A stretch of DNA of 64,000 bases, taken from Ancylostoma caninum (lineage: Eukaryota; Nematoda; Chromadorea; Rhabditida; Ancylostomatidae). The translations under genes and the position numbers were made by a program. The notes below the pieces were generated by a model. The model saw only the letters and a list, made by a program, of their open reading frames with translations. It ran no database searches and had not been told where the DNA came from. Positions 23,801-35,800 of the stretch are shown in pieces (position 1 is the stretch's first letter; each line of letters begins with the position of its first letter). The stretch lies in NCBI GenBank assembly GCA_037903475.1, contig JBAJFG010000457.1:1-64000 (forward strand). The letters are read 5' to 3'.

Positions 23801-26800
23801 CGGGACGTCCTCTCGCTGTGTGCGAAGCTTTCAATGGCTGCGGCCTGACCCTCGCCTCGTTTTCGTCGTCGCTTTACATATTTTTTATTCGTGAAATTGC
23901 GTGAAAAGGTGCTGCCAGCCGCCCTCTCAACCTCATATGCTCCGAAGAAAGTACGGACAGGCTGGATTTAGGTAAAGTCAACGCTGTTCTTTGAGGCTGT
24001 CTCGTAGTAATATGTAGTGCAGCAAGTGGCCGGGCAGGGGAGGGGTGACTGTGCGGGTGGGGAGGGGGGGGGGCAACAGAGCGGTGTTCGTGATACAGAC
24101 TTTGTTTAGACATGGCGATGACCTCATCGTAACCCCATTCGCTCAACTCCTCGCCAGCCTCCGAAATGTTCGCGCCAACCTCATATCCATCGCGAACATA
24201 CAGGTGATTTGTCCTTCCTCTTGATATTTTTTAAATTTTTCACTTTACAACGAGTCAACTGGAACCTTGGCTAAAAGAGAACAAGATCTATCAGCATCGC
24301 TCCTCAGAAAAGCGTCCATATACGAGCTAAGTGCAGACGGCTTTCGCTCATTTCTGGCGTTTATGGACTCAGCGCGGCATTATACGAAAACCATCGCGCT
24401 TTGTCAGCTATGAGATGGGCTTTGATGCGATTTCGAAAAGCGCCTGGGGAGCGGTGCACAGCAATTCTCTATTCTGTCTAACTAGCGTTGTTGAAGACGT
24501 CGGACGACGGTCGTCACGCCAACCGAACCACGAAGCGTCCGCCGCTCCACAACACCCCGTTGCCGGAGAACGTCGTCACATGCGCCCAGGAAACGCTGGG
24601 TAATTAACACCCTGTCTTCGCAGAGGAAGAGAGGAAATTTCCAAACATTTCTATGATTCCAGAGGAGTTGGACTGGTGTCTGGACCAGCTGGAGACCATT
24701 CAAACGCACCGTTCAGTTAGCGAAATGGCTTCCAGCAAGGTAAGCGAAGATTCTTCTGGAATACTACATCGGAGCTATTGCTCCAGCCCAACGATGCGCT
24801 TCACTTCGAGATGTTCTCATGAAAGGAGTGCGTGGGAATCTTTTAGAAAAACGTATGAGCTTGCTCCTGCTCGCATAGATCGGGAAGTTCTTTATGTGCA
24901 GAGCCGCCCAGCAAGATGGGAAAATCGTAGAGATATTTCAAAAAAGAAGGCTGTGCACCCGTACATTAGCATTCCGCTCCACTTCACGATAAAATCATAG
25001 AATGGCGTGAACGTTACTCGAGCGAACACGCTATGAGCCGTGGGTAGACCTCAACTTTGTTACCCTGCATTTATAATGGAAATGATATTCCTGGTATCCA
25101 TAAAGAGAATCAATAGCGTCGTTGGCTTTCTGCATCGCCTTACAAGTAACAAATACCCTTAACGGATGACTGATTCATTAACGTTAACCACGTATTTGCA
25201 CTAAGCGAAGCGAAAATTGCTTGTATTTGCAGCAGATGCATTATGCTTGCAGTATTCAGGATTCCAAAAAAAGGGTTTATTACCTTTTTGTGGTGATTAG
25301 TGATCCATCAAGCTAATATTCCACGGGAAATTAATTACACGAATTGACTCACTGCTGAATGTGTGACATTTATAATATGAGAAGGAAGGCCTCCTCTTCA
25401 GAGTACATTTTTCAAAATGAGGAATCGAAGCTGAGCCGTACTCCGCGCCTCATACCCTCTCATGATGAATCCGAGTGAATTCGACCTCCCCATAGTCAAC
25501 TCTTACTGAGCAAAAATCCTGTAAGAAAGCTCACAAAAAATGAAATGTGAGGAAGAACTACGTAAAATCAAAAGTTAAAATAAAAATGCACTATGGAATC
25601 GGGACAATTATACAATGCAGAGATGCTGAAATAGGTTACCAGTCTCGCTTTTGTTTTGATAATGCTATACTAGGATCTGCTTAACTTATCCTTGCCCGTG
25701 TTAAGATCATTAATCTAGACCTTGACGAAGTGGTCCCCACTTCCCATGTTGGAAATGCCGGGGTAATCGACAAATACTTAGAAACCTATAAACATGCAGG
25801 TTCAGAACTGAATATTCGAGTCGAATACTTCCATTTATTCGGCTTTCAGGCATGGTCCACTATTCGAACTATTCATTCATTCACATAGTCCGAAACATTT
25901 GCTATTCGAATAATTCATTCATTTGCACGTTGTTGGAAGTGGAATATTTGGACTCTTCAAGTTTGGAATGATTGGAACCCGACAGAATTCGAATTATTCA
26001 AAAGTTCGAATATTTGAAAAATCGTCGAATATTCCCAAGTTCAATGCGCAAGAAGTTAACCTTTTATGTACAGTAGCGGCCAATAAGTTACGATTAGAGG
26101 CACAGCTGAAGGCGAAGAGTTTTGCTGTAATTCAACTAGGGATTGAGCTATTCGGACCATGATAAGCTGCTGTTAGGAAGCTCCCATGGAGCATTAATGC
26201 ATATTTATTTATTTATTCATTTATTTATTCCATAAACAACAACCATTCCCAAAGGTATAACACAACGGTGAAGTGAGACTTCTAGTTGGTTAACTGTCTG
26301 AGAAGGCCTACTTACATCAAAAACAATTTGCAACCCAGAGATAATGGGCCAGGTAGTTTCAGTTAAGGTAAGGCGAGAGCTAGGAACATTTATGCGACTA
26401 CTCCTCGAAAAGGCCAAGGCATCTGTACCACAGATGTTCTAAATAAATTATATATTCAAATTATTTGCATGTTCAAATTTGCTATGGATGCTCAATGTAG
26501 AGATGAGTTACAGCAGAGGAATACCTGGCTGATGCTGCCCCTGATCATATCTTATTGGCCGCTTTTGTATGGTAAAATCTGAATTTATCTAAAACTTGTA
26601 AACAATCTAAGTAATTAGCTCTTCTTCGTGTATTATTTTTCATGAGCTTTTCCGAACCCTCTTTGTTCTGTGGATGCTTTCATTAGGCCCGGATGCACGC
26701 TAAGTAATGCAATGTCAGTAAATTTCATGTTTTTGTCCTCGGCATTCCCAGCCGCGTGAACCTTTCAATCCGGAGAGCGCACAGAAGGGCAACGGGTTTA

Positions 26801-29800
26801 GACTGCGGGCTTTTCTTCAGCGCAGCTCGTTCAGCGCTGAAATATGAACCCCTCAATGGGGTCGTTTCTTCAGAGGATGGTGCAGCATCGTCTGCAGATG
26901 CAGTGCACCTAGGAGACATCTGCCGTCGACGGCGTAGCGGGTGCGATGAACTGAAAATTCGTCGCGCTGGTATCTTCCGTCCGTACGCTGCTGAGTGCGC
27001 GGGTGCGCAGTCGAGCGGCGGCGGCGACGACGGTGCGTGCGATGACATTGATCTATGAAAACCTTGACGAACGACCCGGAAATGAAGATATCATAGTCGT
27101 CGTCGTCGCTGTCGTCGTCGTCGTCGTCGTGTTCTGGAACGTGGTGTGCAGCGCCGCGACGCGATTGCAAACCCGCCGCCGCACTCGTGGCACCCACACA
27201 GTCCCCGATCCCCGCCCCGTGTACATCTGCGTACAACACAGCCAGCAGGGTTGCGGGGCCAGTTACGGTAGATCACCTTTAAGAGTGGCGACGATGGTCG
27301 CGCACACATGATTGCAACTTCCGGCGAGTGATGGATCGTCGCGATGATTCGCAAAGGCGACACATTGATCGCGTAGCGACAAGCCCTGTACCAGCAGTAT
27401 TCAAAATCGCTCTCTCGCTAGCCTTCTGCCTATATTCTCAACTAGTTCAGAACTGTAAAGTGGAAAAAGATAATGTCCTGCTATTTCTACTCCTTCACAA
27501 GTGCCTCTTTCTCCATTAAAGGTTCCTCCACCATCTTTAGCAGTAACTCCCAGAAGGTTTTTGGCTTGTGGGCTACCTCAGTACCACTTTTCCTGCCAGT
27601 GAGCTCTCTATGGATCCGTCAGTAGGATTCCATGGCTGTATTTTAAATTTCGTTTGTGTTTTCATAATTTGCTGTGGTTCGCTTCTTAGGTTTAGCCCTT
27701 GGTAATCAGTTGGCCCACCTTCGAATGCAGTTTTAAATAAGCAAACAAACAAATGAATAAATAAATATACTCGAAGTAAGAGAGTTGCGTTGTCACTTTC
27801 AGCGACTTTGAGTTGGTGAAATCTCCCATGGGTAGAGAACTCCCCGCAGTTACTCACTTCCGGTGACATTCGTCACCGGAAACCATTTTCGAGGCTATTC
27901 ATAAACGTTTAAGAGCCCTTCGTTACTACGTTTAGGCTACATATTGGAGCAAGCATCGAGCATAAAGCCTTTACCTACAGTTAAGATTTTACAAAACTTC
28001 CACAAAAAAATTAAGCCGCAGTTGGCAAACGTTACAAATTCCTTTGATTGATATTATCAGTAGTAAGGAGAGTTGTTATAATTTTGAAATAACAAAAAGT
28101 TGTATAAAAATGCTGCCTATTACATATAAATGAAGTATAGATATGAGCAAATAAGTAAATATATAAAGTTGTGCAAGAATGTTTGTTCCCTATTCCATAT
28201 ATTGGTAAAATGTCTGTTTGGATTGGGATCCCTAAGTGGAAGTTCGACAGAAAGTCCATTCTTTGCCCAGGGCTTAGATTCGTGAATCTTCGGAAAAAAT
28301 CTCGCCCTTCTTCTGAAGTTTTCATTGTCCGATGATTTTTCAGTATTGATATTTTCAGTTCCGAAAGATGCTCAACAAAGAGCTCAGCCATTTTGCTGAG
28401 TCCTCAAAATCCGGTACTCAAGTGTCCAAGTTTTTGATTACCACCTATATGGACAAGGATGACGATGATCCCACAATTGAAATCGAGGTGCCTGGAGAGG
28501 TAAGCTGGTTTTTTTTTTGTTCTCGAATATCCGTTGTAAGTGTGCTTTCTCTCTTTTTTCACGACATTTTTTCATCGTGGAGACCAAATTTTCTGTGAGC
28601 TTGGGCTTTCCAGACGCGAGGGAGGCGATTCGATAACTTTCTGACTTTTATTGAGTAGGGTTAATGATAAGAACGCGTTCGTGTCGCCGTTATCTGGCCC
28701 ACTTCCCGATAGCGCCGCGATTCGTGGACATCTTCTCCACCTACTCAGTTTTCATTACCACTACTGGAATCCTGTGAACTATTAGCTATTGATTTTTCTA
28801 CTTTTGTCACAATCTTTACCCCAAGAAGTCATTACTCCCGGTATCTTCTAAACTCGAGCCGTTTCCAGTGCGAATCTATGCACATTCCTCCAGCGACAGA
28901 CTAGCAATCGTGCGTTTGCAGTGTTTACTTTCAAAAATACGACGCATTCTACTACAAGTCGATTGCTCATCGATACCCTGCAAGTGTTTCAATTACGCCG
29001 CGGTTGGACAACAGGCCCGCGGAGACCGCGGCCTGCTTGCACCGCACAATCGCCGCAGCTTTTGCAAAACCACTCGGGGATGTGATGCTAATTCATGCGC
29101 GAACTAATAGTTGTGCTAATGACGAAAAAACCATCGCTTCACTGTTCGAGTCGTGCGGATTGCAGCTGTGTTCTTGCAGGGCCCGTCGACGTCATCGCCG
29201 CAACTGTCGATGGGTCTTCTGAAGAAGGCGCAGACGGCGGCGATGAACCGCATCTCCGGCGTTCGCAAGCTGCGCGCCCCGTCGCACGAAGGCCATCTAC
29301 CAGAGTACGGAGTGCCCTGCGCCAAGGAAGTCGCCGTCTACATGCAGCAGGTGCGTGATGGGTGCTCTTGCACCCGGATTTAGGCCACATAATTAGTTGG
29401 TCTTTAATTCTGATTTAAACAAATAGCTTCAGGGAAATGGTACGCTAGGAGTTGTTGCCGTTATTCAATTTTTCCCAAAAATAGAATTTGTAAAATTCAG
29501 GTTAAAATTTTGCACATAGACAAACATGCAGAATGCGTAAAGCGACTGGCCTACGCTCTTTTTGATTAAGAGACTCTTTTTATTACTCATAAACGCTCCA
29601 AACTGCCTTGTTAATGGGAGTTTCATTGACTGGGTCTGATTACTTCTCGCCTTCATTGCCTCTTTACATCTGCCAGACTTTCCTCTTCTTCTGTTCTGCT
29701 AATGGGAAAAGCATTCAATTCCTTCTTCCTGAGCAATAAAATTCTTCTTAGTTAACCATTATGCTTGGCTGCTTCATCTATTCCCCAAATCACTTCACTT

Positions 29801-32800
29801 TTTACTCTTTAAAAAACTGAAGTCTTAGTTTTCTAAAACCATGAGCGATGTTTGGTCACCATTTTTGGTTTATGAGCTTGAAAACTCAAAGAAAAAAGTG
29901 AAAAAATTTTATTTGGAGGAAATCCAGAATGTATGGAAACTAGAGATAAGATTAGTTCATATTTGCATTTTATATTTACAAGATAATGTGTGCTAAGAAG
30001 TTGTTTTTTTTATTTCGCAGGAAAGGTCCCGTAAGAGAATCTTTTTAAAAAGGCGAAAATATTGATAGAATAAAAGGGAACAAAAAACGAAGAAAAAAGT
30101 GAAAAAACGGCTCCGTTTCGCTCCTTTTTTCTCATGTTTGACTGGTCTACCCCTTGTAATAATCAACGCAAACTATGCTCAGAACCTAGTAAAAATCAAA
30201 TAACCCGATTTTTTTTCAATTAGGTATTTATTCAGAGCCACATCCGAGGAATTCAAGTGTTCATGAAAGAGATAGACCTAAATACCTCCTTATCATCCCT
30301 GAAGGAATGTATTGCTCCCTCTTTTTCAAATATCCAAACCATAGATTTGTTCATGATCGAATTTTCGAATTCCAAATAAATTGATAGGGATATAATACAT
30401 TATTCGGTCCTTATTTTTTATCAACATTCCTCCTTATACAGTCGTCACTAGTTGTACTCCGCACGAAAACAAAATTTAGCAAGATACTGCCCGGACGTAC
30501 TATGTTCCGAGCCCAAGAAATAATTCCATGCGATTACAACTTACATTTGTATGTTGTGGTTGAATAATGAATCACAATTTATAATCAGATTGAAAAAGAT
30601 TTTCTTATGGCATGCAATGTTTGCTGAGTACCATTATGGAAATTACATACTGCGTGGGGATGAATCCGCTTTATTTTTACACCAACCTCGCAAAATCAAG
30701 AGAAGCGAGTAGGCAGTTTAGGAAATTGGAACATGAAATCCTAATAATGAATGGTTTCCTCTCCCCTATCATAATTTGTACATCCCTTCTTCATGTTTTC
30801 ACTTTTATTTCATTTTCAATGATCTGAGTATTTTATACAGTATAAAAGGAGCGATGCCTTTCTCGAATCTCTATAAAGTTTTTCTCCCTTTGGGGAGCAA
30901 TTACTCATTTCCGTAGAGCTGAAATATTTTTTGGATTTTGGCTGTTCCTCTTGTCGGCGAGGTCTCTTGAGAGGAGAAATGGTTGTTGTTTCCTATACAT
31001 TTGGAGACTTCTGTGATGTTCTTTCACTGGTTAGGTTTCGTTACAGTAATATTACGAAAAATTAAATATTGTTTGCAGAAACCTTGCCCGAGTAGACTTG
31101 CAACAACAGAAGAAATAATAAGCTCGAGTATGTGAAATCCATCAAATTTTACTAGATACGAAGCATGCTTGTTGACATTTCTGGAAAAATTAAAATTGTA
31201 TGAAACAACTCCTATTAAAAATTGATCCTTTCGGCGTCCCGCCTTTAAATACAATTATGTAATGTAGAGATACCCCACTTACTCGAGTTCATCATTGACA
31301 TTTAAGTAGTTAAAATTGTTTTGGAAGAATAAATTTATCTATATTTACCTTATTTTACGGGTTTATCATGACATCTAAAATAGTATTCAGTACATGGCAA
31401 TTGTACAGCGTGTCGGAAATTACCCGTGCACCTACCTTAAACTAAATGAAATTCTGTATGGAGACTCAGTTCTGGCGAACACAATCGGGACATAAGATGA
31501 ACCTTACAGAGTCAATAGCGTGCTGCGGTTTGAATTCCCTCGCACCAGCTCACTAGAGGAAGCACAGCACTTCCAAATACAGTCTTGCCGGGCTTCTTCA
31601 TTAGGCGTTGGGAATCGCCCTAGATTACATCCTTTTCGTCATCGAACTCCTTAGTCTGGTTGCTGTTGTAGTGCCGGACCTACTCAAATCACAGGAAAAA
31701 TTCGGGTTCGAAAGATCCTGTTTTCTAGAGCAATGACACAAAATATTATGTTGCTTTCGATAACGAGAAAGGCGCAATGGCGTCTTTCAGCGTCCGAGCG
31801 CATGCATCTTTGTTGATAGAGAAATTTCCAGCAACTTCTGGTCATTTATGAATCAGCAGATCGTCTGCAAGCTGTTGCTGAAATATGAACTCATCATAGT
31901 TCATTGTAAGGTTTCAGCGTCAAAGTATTGGTGCACAGGTAATTTTCAGCCACTCTGTAGTTATTCGAAATGCCTAACCAAAGGAGCGGTTGATCTGTAC
32001 GTAGTCAACGAAACAACGAAAACAATCTTTTAATACATTCCATGTTCGGCAGCCTTTGAATCTTGGTGTTATAAATTCATATTTGTACAGTCCTTAATAC
32101 AGCTGTTCTTAGCCAAGATTGTTAATCAAATCCTTTTGTCCGTCCAGTCGGCAAGACCTACGCTTTGGCGATATCGCCTTCGTCAGAGCCTGAACAAGTC
32201 TCATGTACAGAAGACCTACCCTCTCAAGTCCTTATACAGAATGTCCTCGCCTCTCCCTTCATCTTTTTTCACCCTTCTTCCATCTTCATTTATCTATCCC
32301 TATTTTTTTATGCATCACGCCTTTTTCTGGCTGCGCACCTTGAGTATATTCATAAATAAATGAATGAATAAATAAATAAATAAAGTCATTCAGTCACTAA
32401 ATCACCTAAAAAGAAAGGCGAAACATAGGTTGGTCAGTGCTAACCTCGGCAGTCGGCGATGTTGGCACTAATAGACCGCTAATATCGGAACTTACCTCCT
32501 GATGGTCTTCATATGTATGTGCAGTATCTTAACACTGGACCGCATGAATAAAAGTATTTGATTAACAATCTTGGCTAGGAACAGCTGTCATAAGCACTGT
32601 ACGAGTTTGAAAACAATGAAACAATGTTATTCCCATGGGTATTGTTTTGGTAATTTTTTTAATAATCAGTATTAATATTTAATATTTATTATTCAATTAC
32701 GGAGTGAACATCCACAAGCCTTGAGGCAAGTGAGAGAGTTTGTTTAACTTAGCACTAGAAATGCGCATCATACGTCACATTTCGGGGTGAAAATGAAACA

Positions 32801-35800
32801 TGGATGTCTTCGAGTGTGCGCTGTTTTGCTGCGTGACAAGGCTGGCTAGCTGCATCGCCGATGTTGGAACGAAAGAAACAATGCAAATCCTCGCTTCTCC
32901 GTTGCAAAGCCGCGGTGATGCATCTGGGCGGCTTCCGCCGGGATGCATCACCACCACCTTCGTACTATGCGTCAGGCCGGGCATGCGCATTCGGTCCGCG
33001 GTCCTCCGCGGACCGAATGTTGCGCTGGTTTTCTGGGCCGCATACTAATTCAGCAGAAGACGAAAGAAAGCTGGCTGGCTAGCCTCAGCCACTGCAGCAA
33101 CAGCAGCAGCGTCAACGTATTGATTCGTGTTCGCGAATTACGCTAGCTGTGCTGAAAACAACCTTTTCTTCGAGATAGCTGGGGACTGAGCGAATATCCG
33201 CCATCGACGCACAACCGCCGGCGGCAGGCCCGCGGAGTTCAAGAAAATCCTCGTTCATTTCAGCTGAACGACTGGGGACCAGACGTGTTCAAAATCGACG
33301 AGCTGTCCAAGAACCACGCCCTCACTGCCATCACCTATGCGCTGTTTAGGGAACGGGGACTGATTAAGGTTGGTTCAACTTCTGTCAACTCTACTTGATA
33401 ATATTCTGATGCAAGACATCATGTAGACACTGTACACTATGCACTCAGAATTTATATCTTCTCCTGAGAATTTTCAAATAGAAATCCTCAGAGGAAATAT
33501 GAGAATCTCTCCAGAAAAGCGTGGATTTGAGCAGAATTTATTTTTGTTTTGCTATTTGACATCGGATGTGACATTTCTCCCAGGAATAGCGGAGATAGTT
33601 GTCGGAGAATTACTCCTCCTGGGATTTATGTGGAAAATCCGTACACTGGCCCCACATTGCTACTGCATTTTTCTTCTCTGAGTGCAGAATCTTATGGATC
33701 GTCTAGAAAACATGAACAATAGAAGGAATCCTGGATATCCTACCTAATTTTTCTCTGTTAATATGTTCTCTCTAGTGTTTACCTAATCTAGCTGAATGTG
33801 GTCAGTTTTTTAGGAATTTTCCAGGATATTCTGAGTAATATTGTGTTTTGGAGGCACATTTTTAGAGAGATTCAAACCACAATAGAGTTACATTAGGTTT
33901 TTTCCTTTTTTTTACGCGAGCAGGAACTCAAAAAGATTATTACTATTTGGAAAATACAGTAGAATGAGAGCATGAATGCCTGCAAATCTTAGGCCCAGAA
34001 GCAGGGCCAGGATATGCCAGAGACCAATATTACCCCTTCTGGACGGATTCCGGCTTCTGCAATATGGCCAGATAAGGCGTTGAATATTCATTCTTCTAAA
34101 AAATGTCCAGAATGAGTAATTCAAATCCTTCTGAAGTTACTTAACTTTGTCCAGTTCTGGATTGATTACGATAGGTAAAGACGAAGTTTTTCCAACGTCC
34201 GTTGGCAATACGAATCCGAAGATCGAGCTCAACCGTTACGGACAAAACAGAATAGAGCCTTTCCTCGTACAAGAAAAAATCCATTTAAACCATTCCAGGC
34301 ATCAAAATCCGTCCCTTCACGCAAGTCATTCCAGGCATTCGAGATCCCGTCATCTGTGTTCGTCACCTACTTGCTAAACCTCGAACATCATTACCGGTCC
34401 AACCCGTACCACAATCACATCCACGCCGCCGATGTTGCTCAGTCAATGCATGTCTTGCTCACTTCCCCAGTGCTCACCGTGAGTTTTCCAGGCAATTTCC
34501 ACGATTCTCCCTCGCGGCTTCTCCAACTATGTGCTTTTCCAGGAAGTTTTCTCCGATCTCGAGGTTATGGCGGCTATTTTTGCGGGTGCAATTCATGACG
34601 TAGATCACCCAGGTTTTACCAACCAGTACCTTATCAATTCCAGTGAGTCATTCGTCGTTTTGATTTTTTAAAAATCTTCTTTGCTTTTGTTCTGGATTTT
34701 TCGAATTTTTTTCAGAGATTTTTCATTTTTTGTGGGGACTAAAAATACGCGAAGTAGAGAACGTTCATCACGTTCTTTACGTCTTTTGCCTATTTTTAGT
34801 CCTTTTGAGCTTCCCATCTATTTTATGCATATGTCCCTGGATCCGTCCACTGCGTAAAATTTGACGTAGTCCAAGAAACACAATAAATTTTCTCTTTTCC
34901 ATGAAAACGACCGCCCATTTAGCTTAGTGTGAGCGAAAAATGCCCCAGCGCTCCTCATTACTCTGATTTGCTTACTTGCGTTCAGGATATCCTAGATGGG
35001 TTGCACAAAATTCAGAATTTCCTCATATTCCGCGGTTCTTCGCCGTCGACTTACGACCATGGCATTTCAGATAACGAGTTGGCCATTATGTACAATGACG
35101 AAAGTGTGCTGGAACAGCACCATTTGGCCGTCGCATTCAAGCTGTTGCAGGACTCGAACTGCGACTTCCTCTGCAGCCTGTCCAAAAAACAACGGTTGCA
35201 GTTCCGCAAAATCGTCATTGATATGGTACGCCGCGCTGTAAAGCAGTATTTATTTTCCCCTCAAGTTTTTGAGGTTTTTTTTAGTTGGAAGGGGTTTTCC
35301 TTCTATGGAAAAGTATTTGGAAATTTCTGAATGATTATTTCAAGAGATACATCATTGTCTTCCCATTCCTCCGATTTGCTCCTTCTTCTGTGGGTCTCCA
35401 TTTGAATGCACCATTGGATTTCTTGCTAATCTTCCGCCGTTAGCTTCCTTTTCGTCTTCTGAGGAAATTCTCTGCGGTCTGTAGAGGTTTCTTCACTTCT
35501 CCTTTCGAATCCAGTTATCTTGGCATACTGTTTTCCCTTCTGCATCACTTCTGGATAATATTTTCCCTCCTGCATCATTACTGGATAATCTCTTCACTTC
35601 ATACTCGGAGCACATGTCTAGCATAGCTTAGGCCAGATTACATAAGAAGGAACCGCGAATTGAAGGTGAGGAGCAGAAAAGAGCATAATTCCGGGTTCGG
35701 AAGGTCAGAAGTATCTGAATTCTGACGTCATGCAAAGTACTAACTTCTGGATTTCCAAGTATTTGACAGTAGCTGCATTATTTCAATCAACCATGATGTT

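Larger units (their letters stand above)
29351..33263. other. Intron 6 of pde-4
   Basis: Contains the TIR element at 32088-32599 and a GC-rich hairpin pair at 32916-33019. The remainder, 29400-32080, is AT-rich with no recognisable gene. The last 100 bp before exon 7 are GC-rich and share the word CAGGCCCGCGGAG with the intron end before exon 6 (about 29014 and 33223). Confidence 0.45.

Noticed and set aside
26725..27363. Overlapping long frames on both strands, including an Asp-rich one
   Set aside because: They arise from the GC-rich block and the GTC microsatellite; Asp runs are the complement of the repeat.
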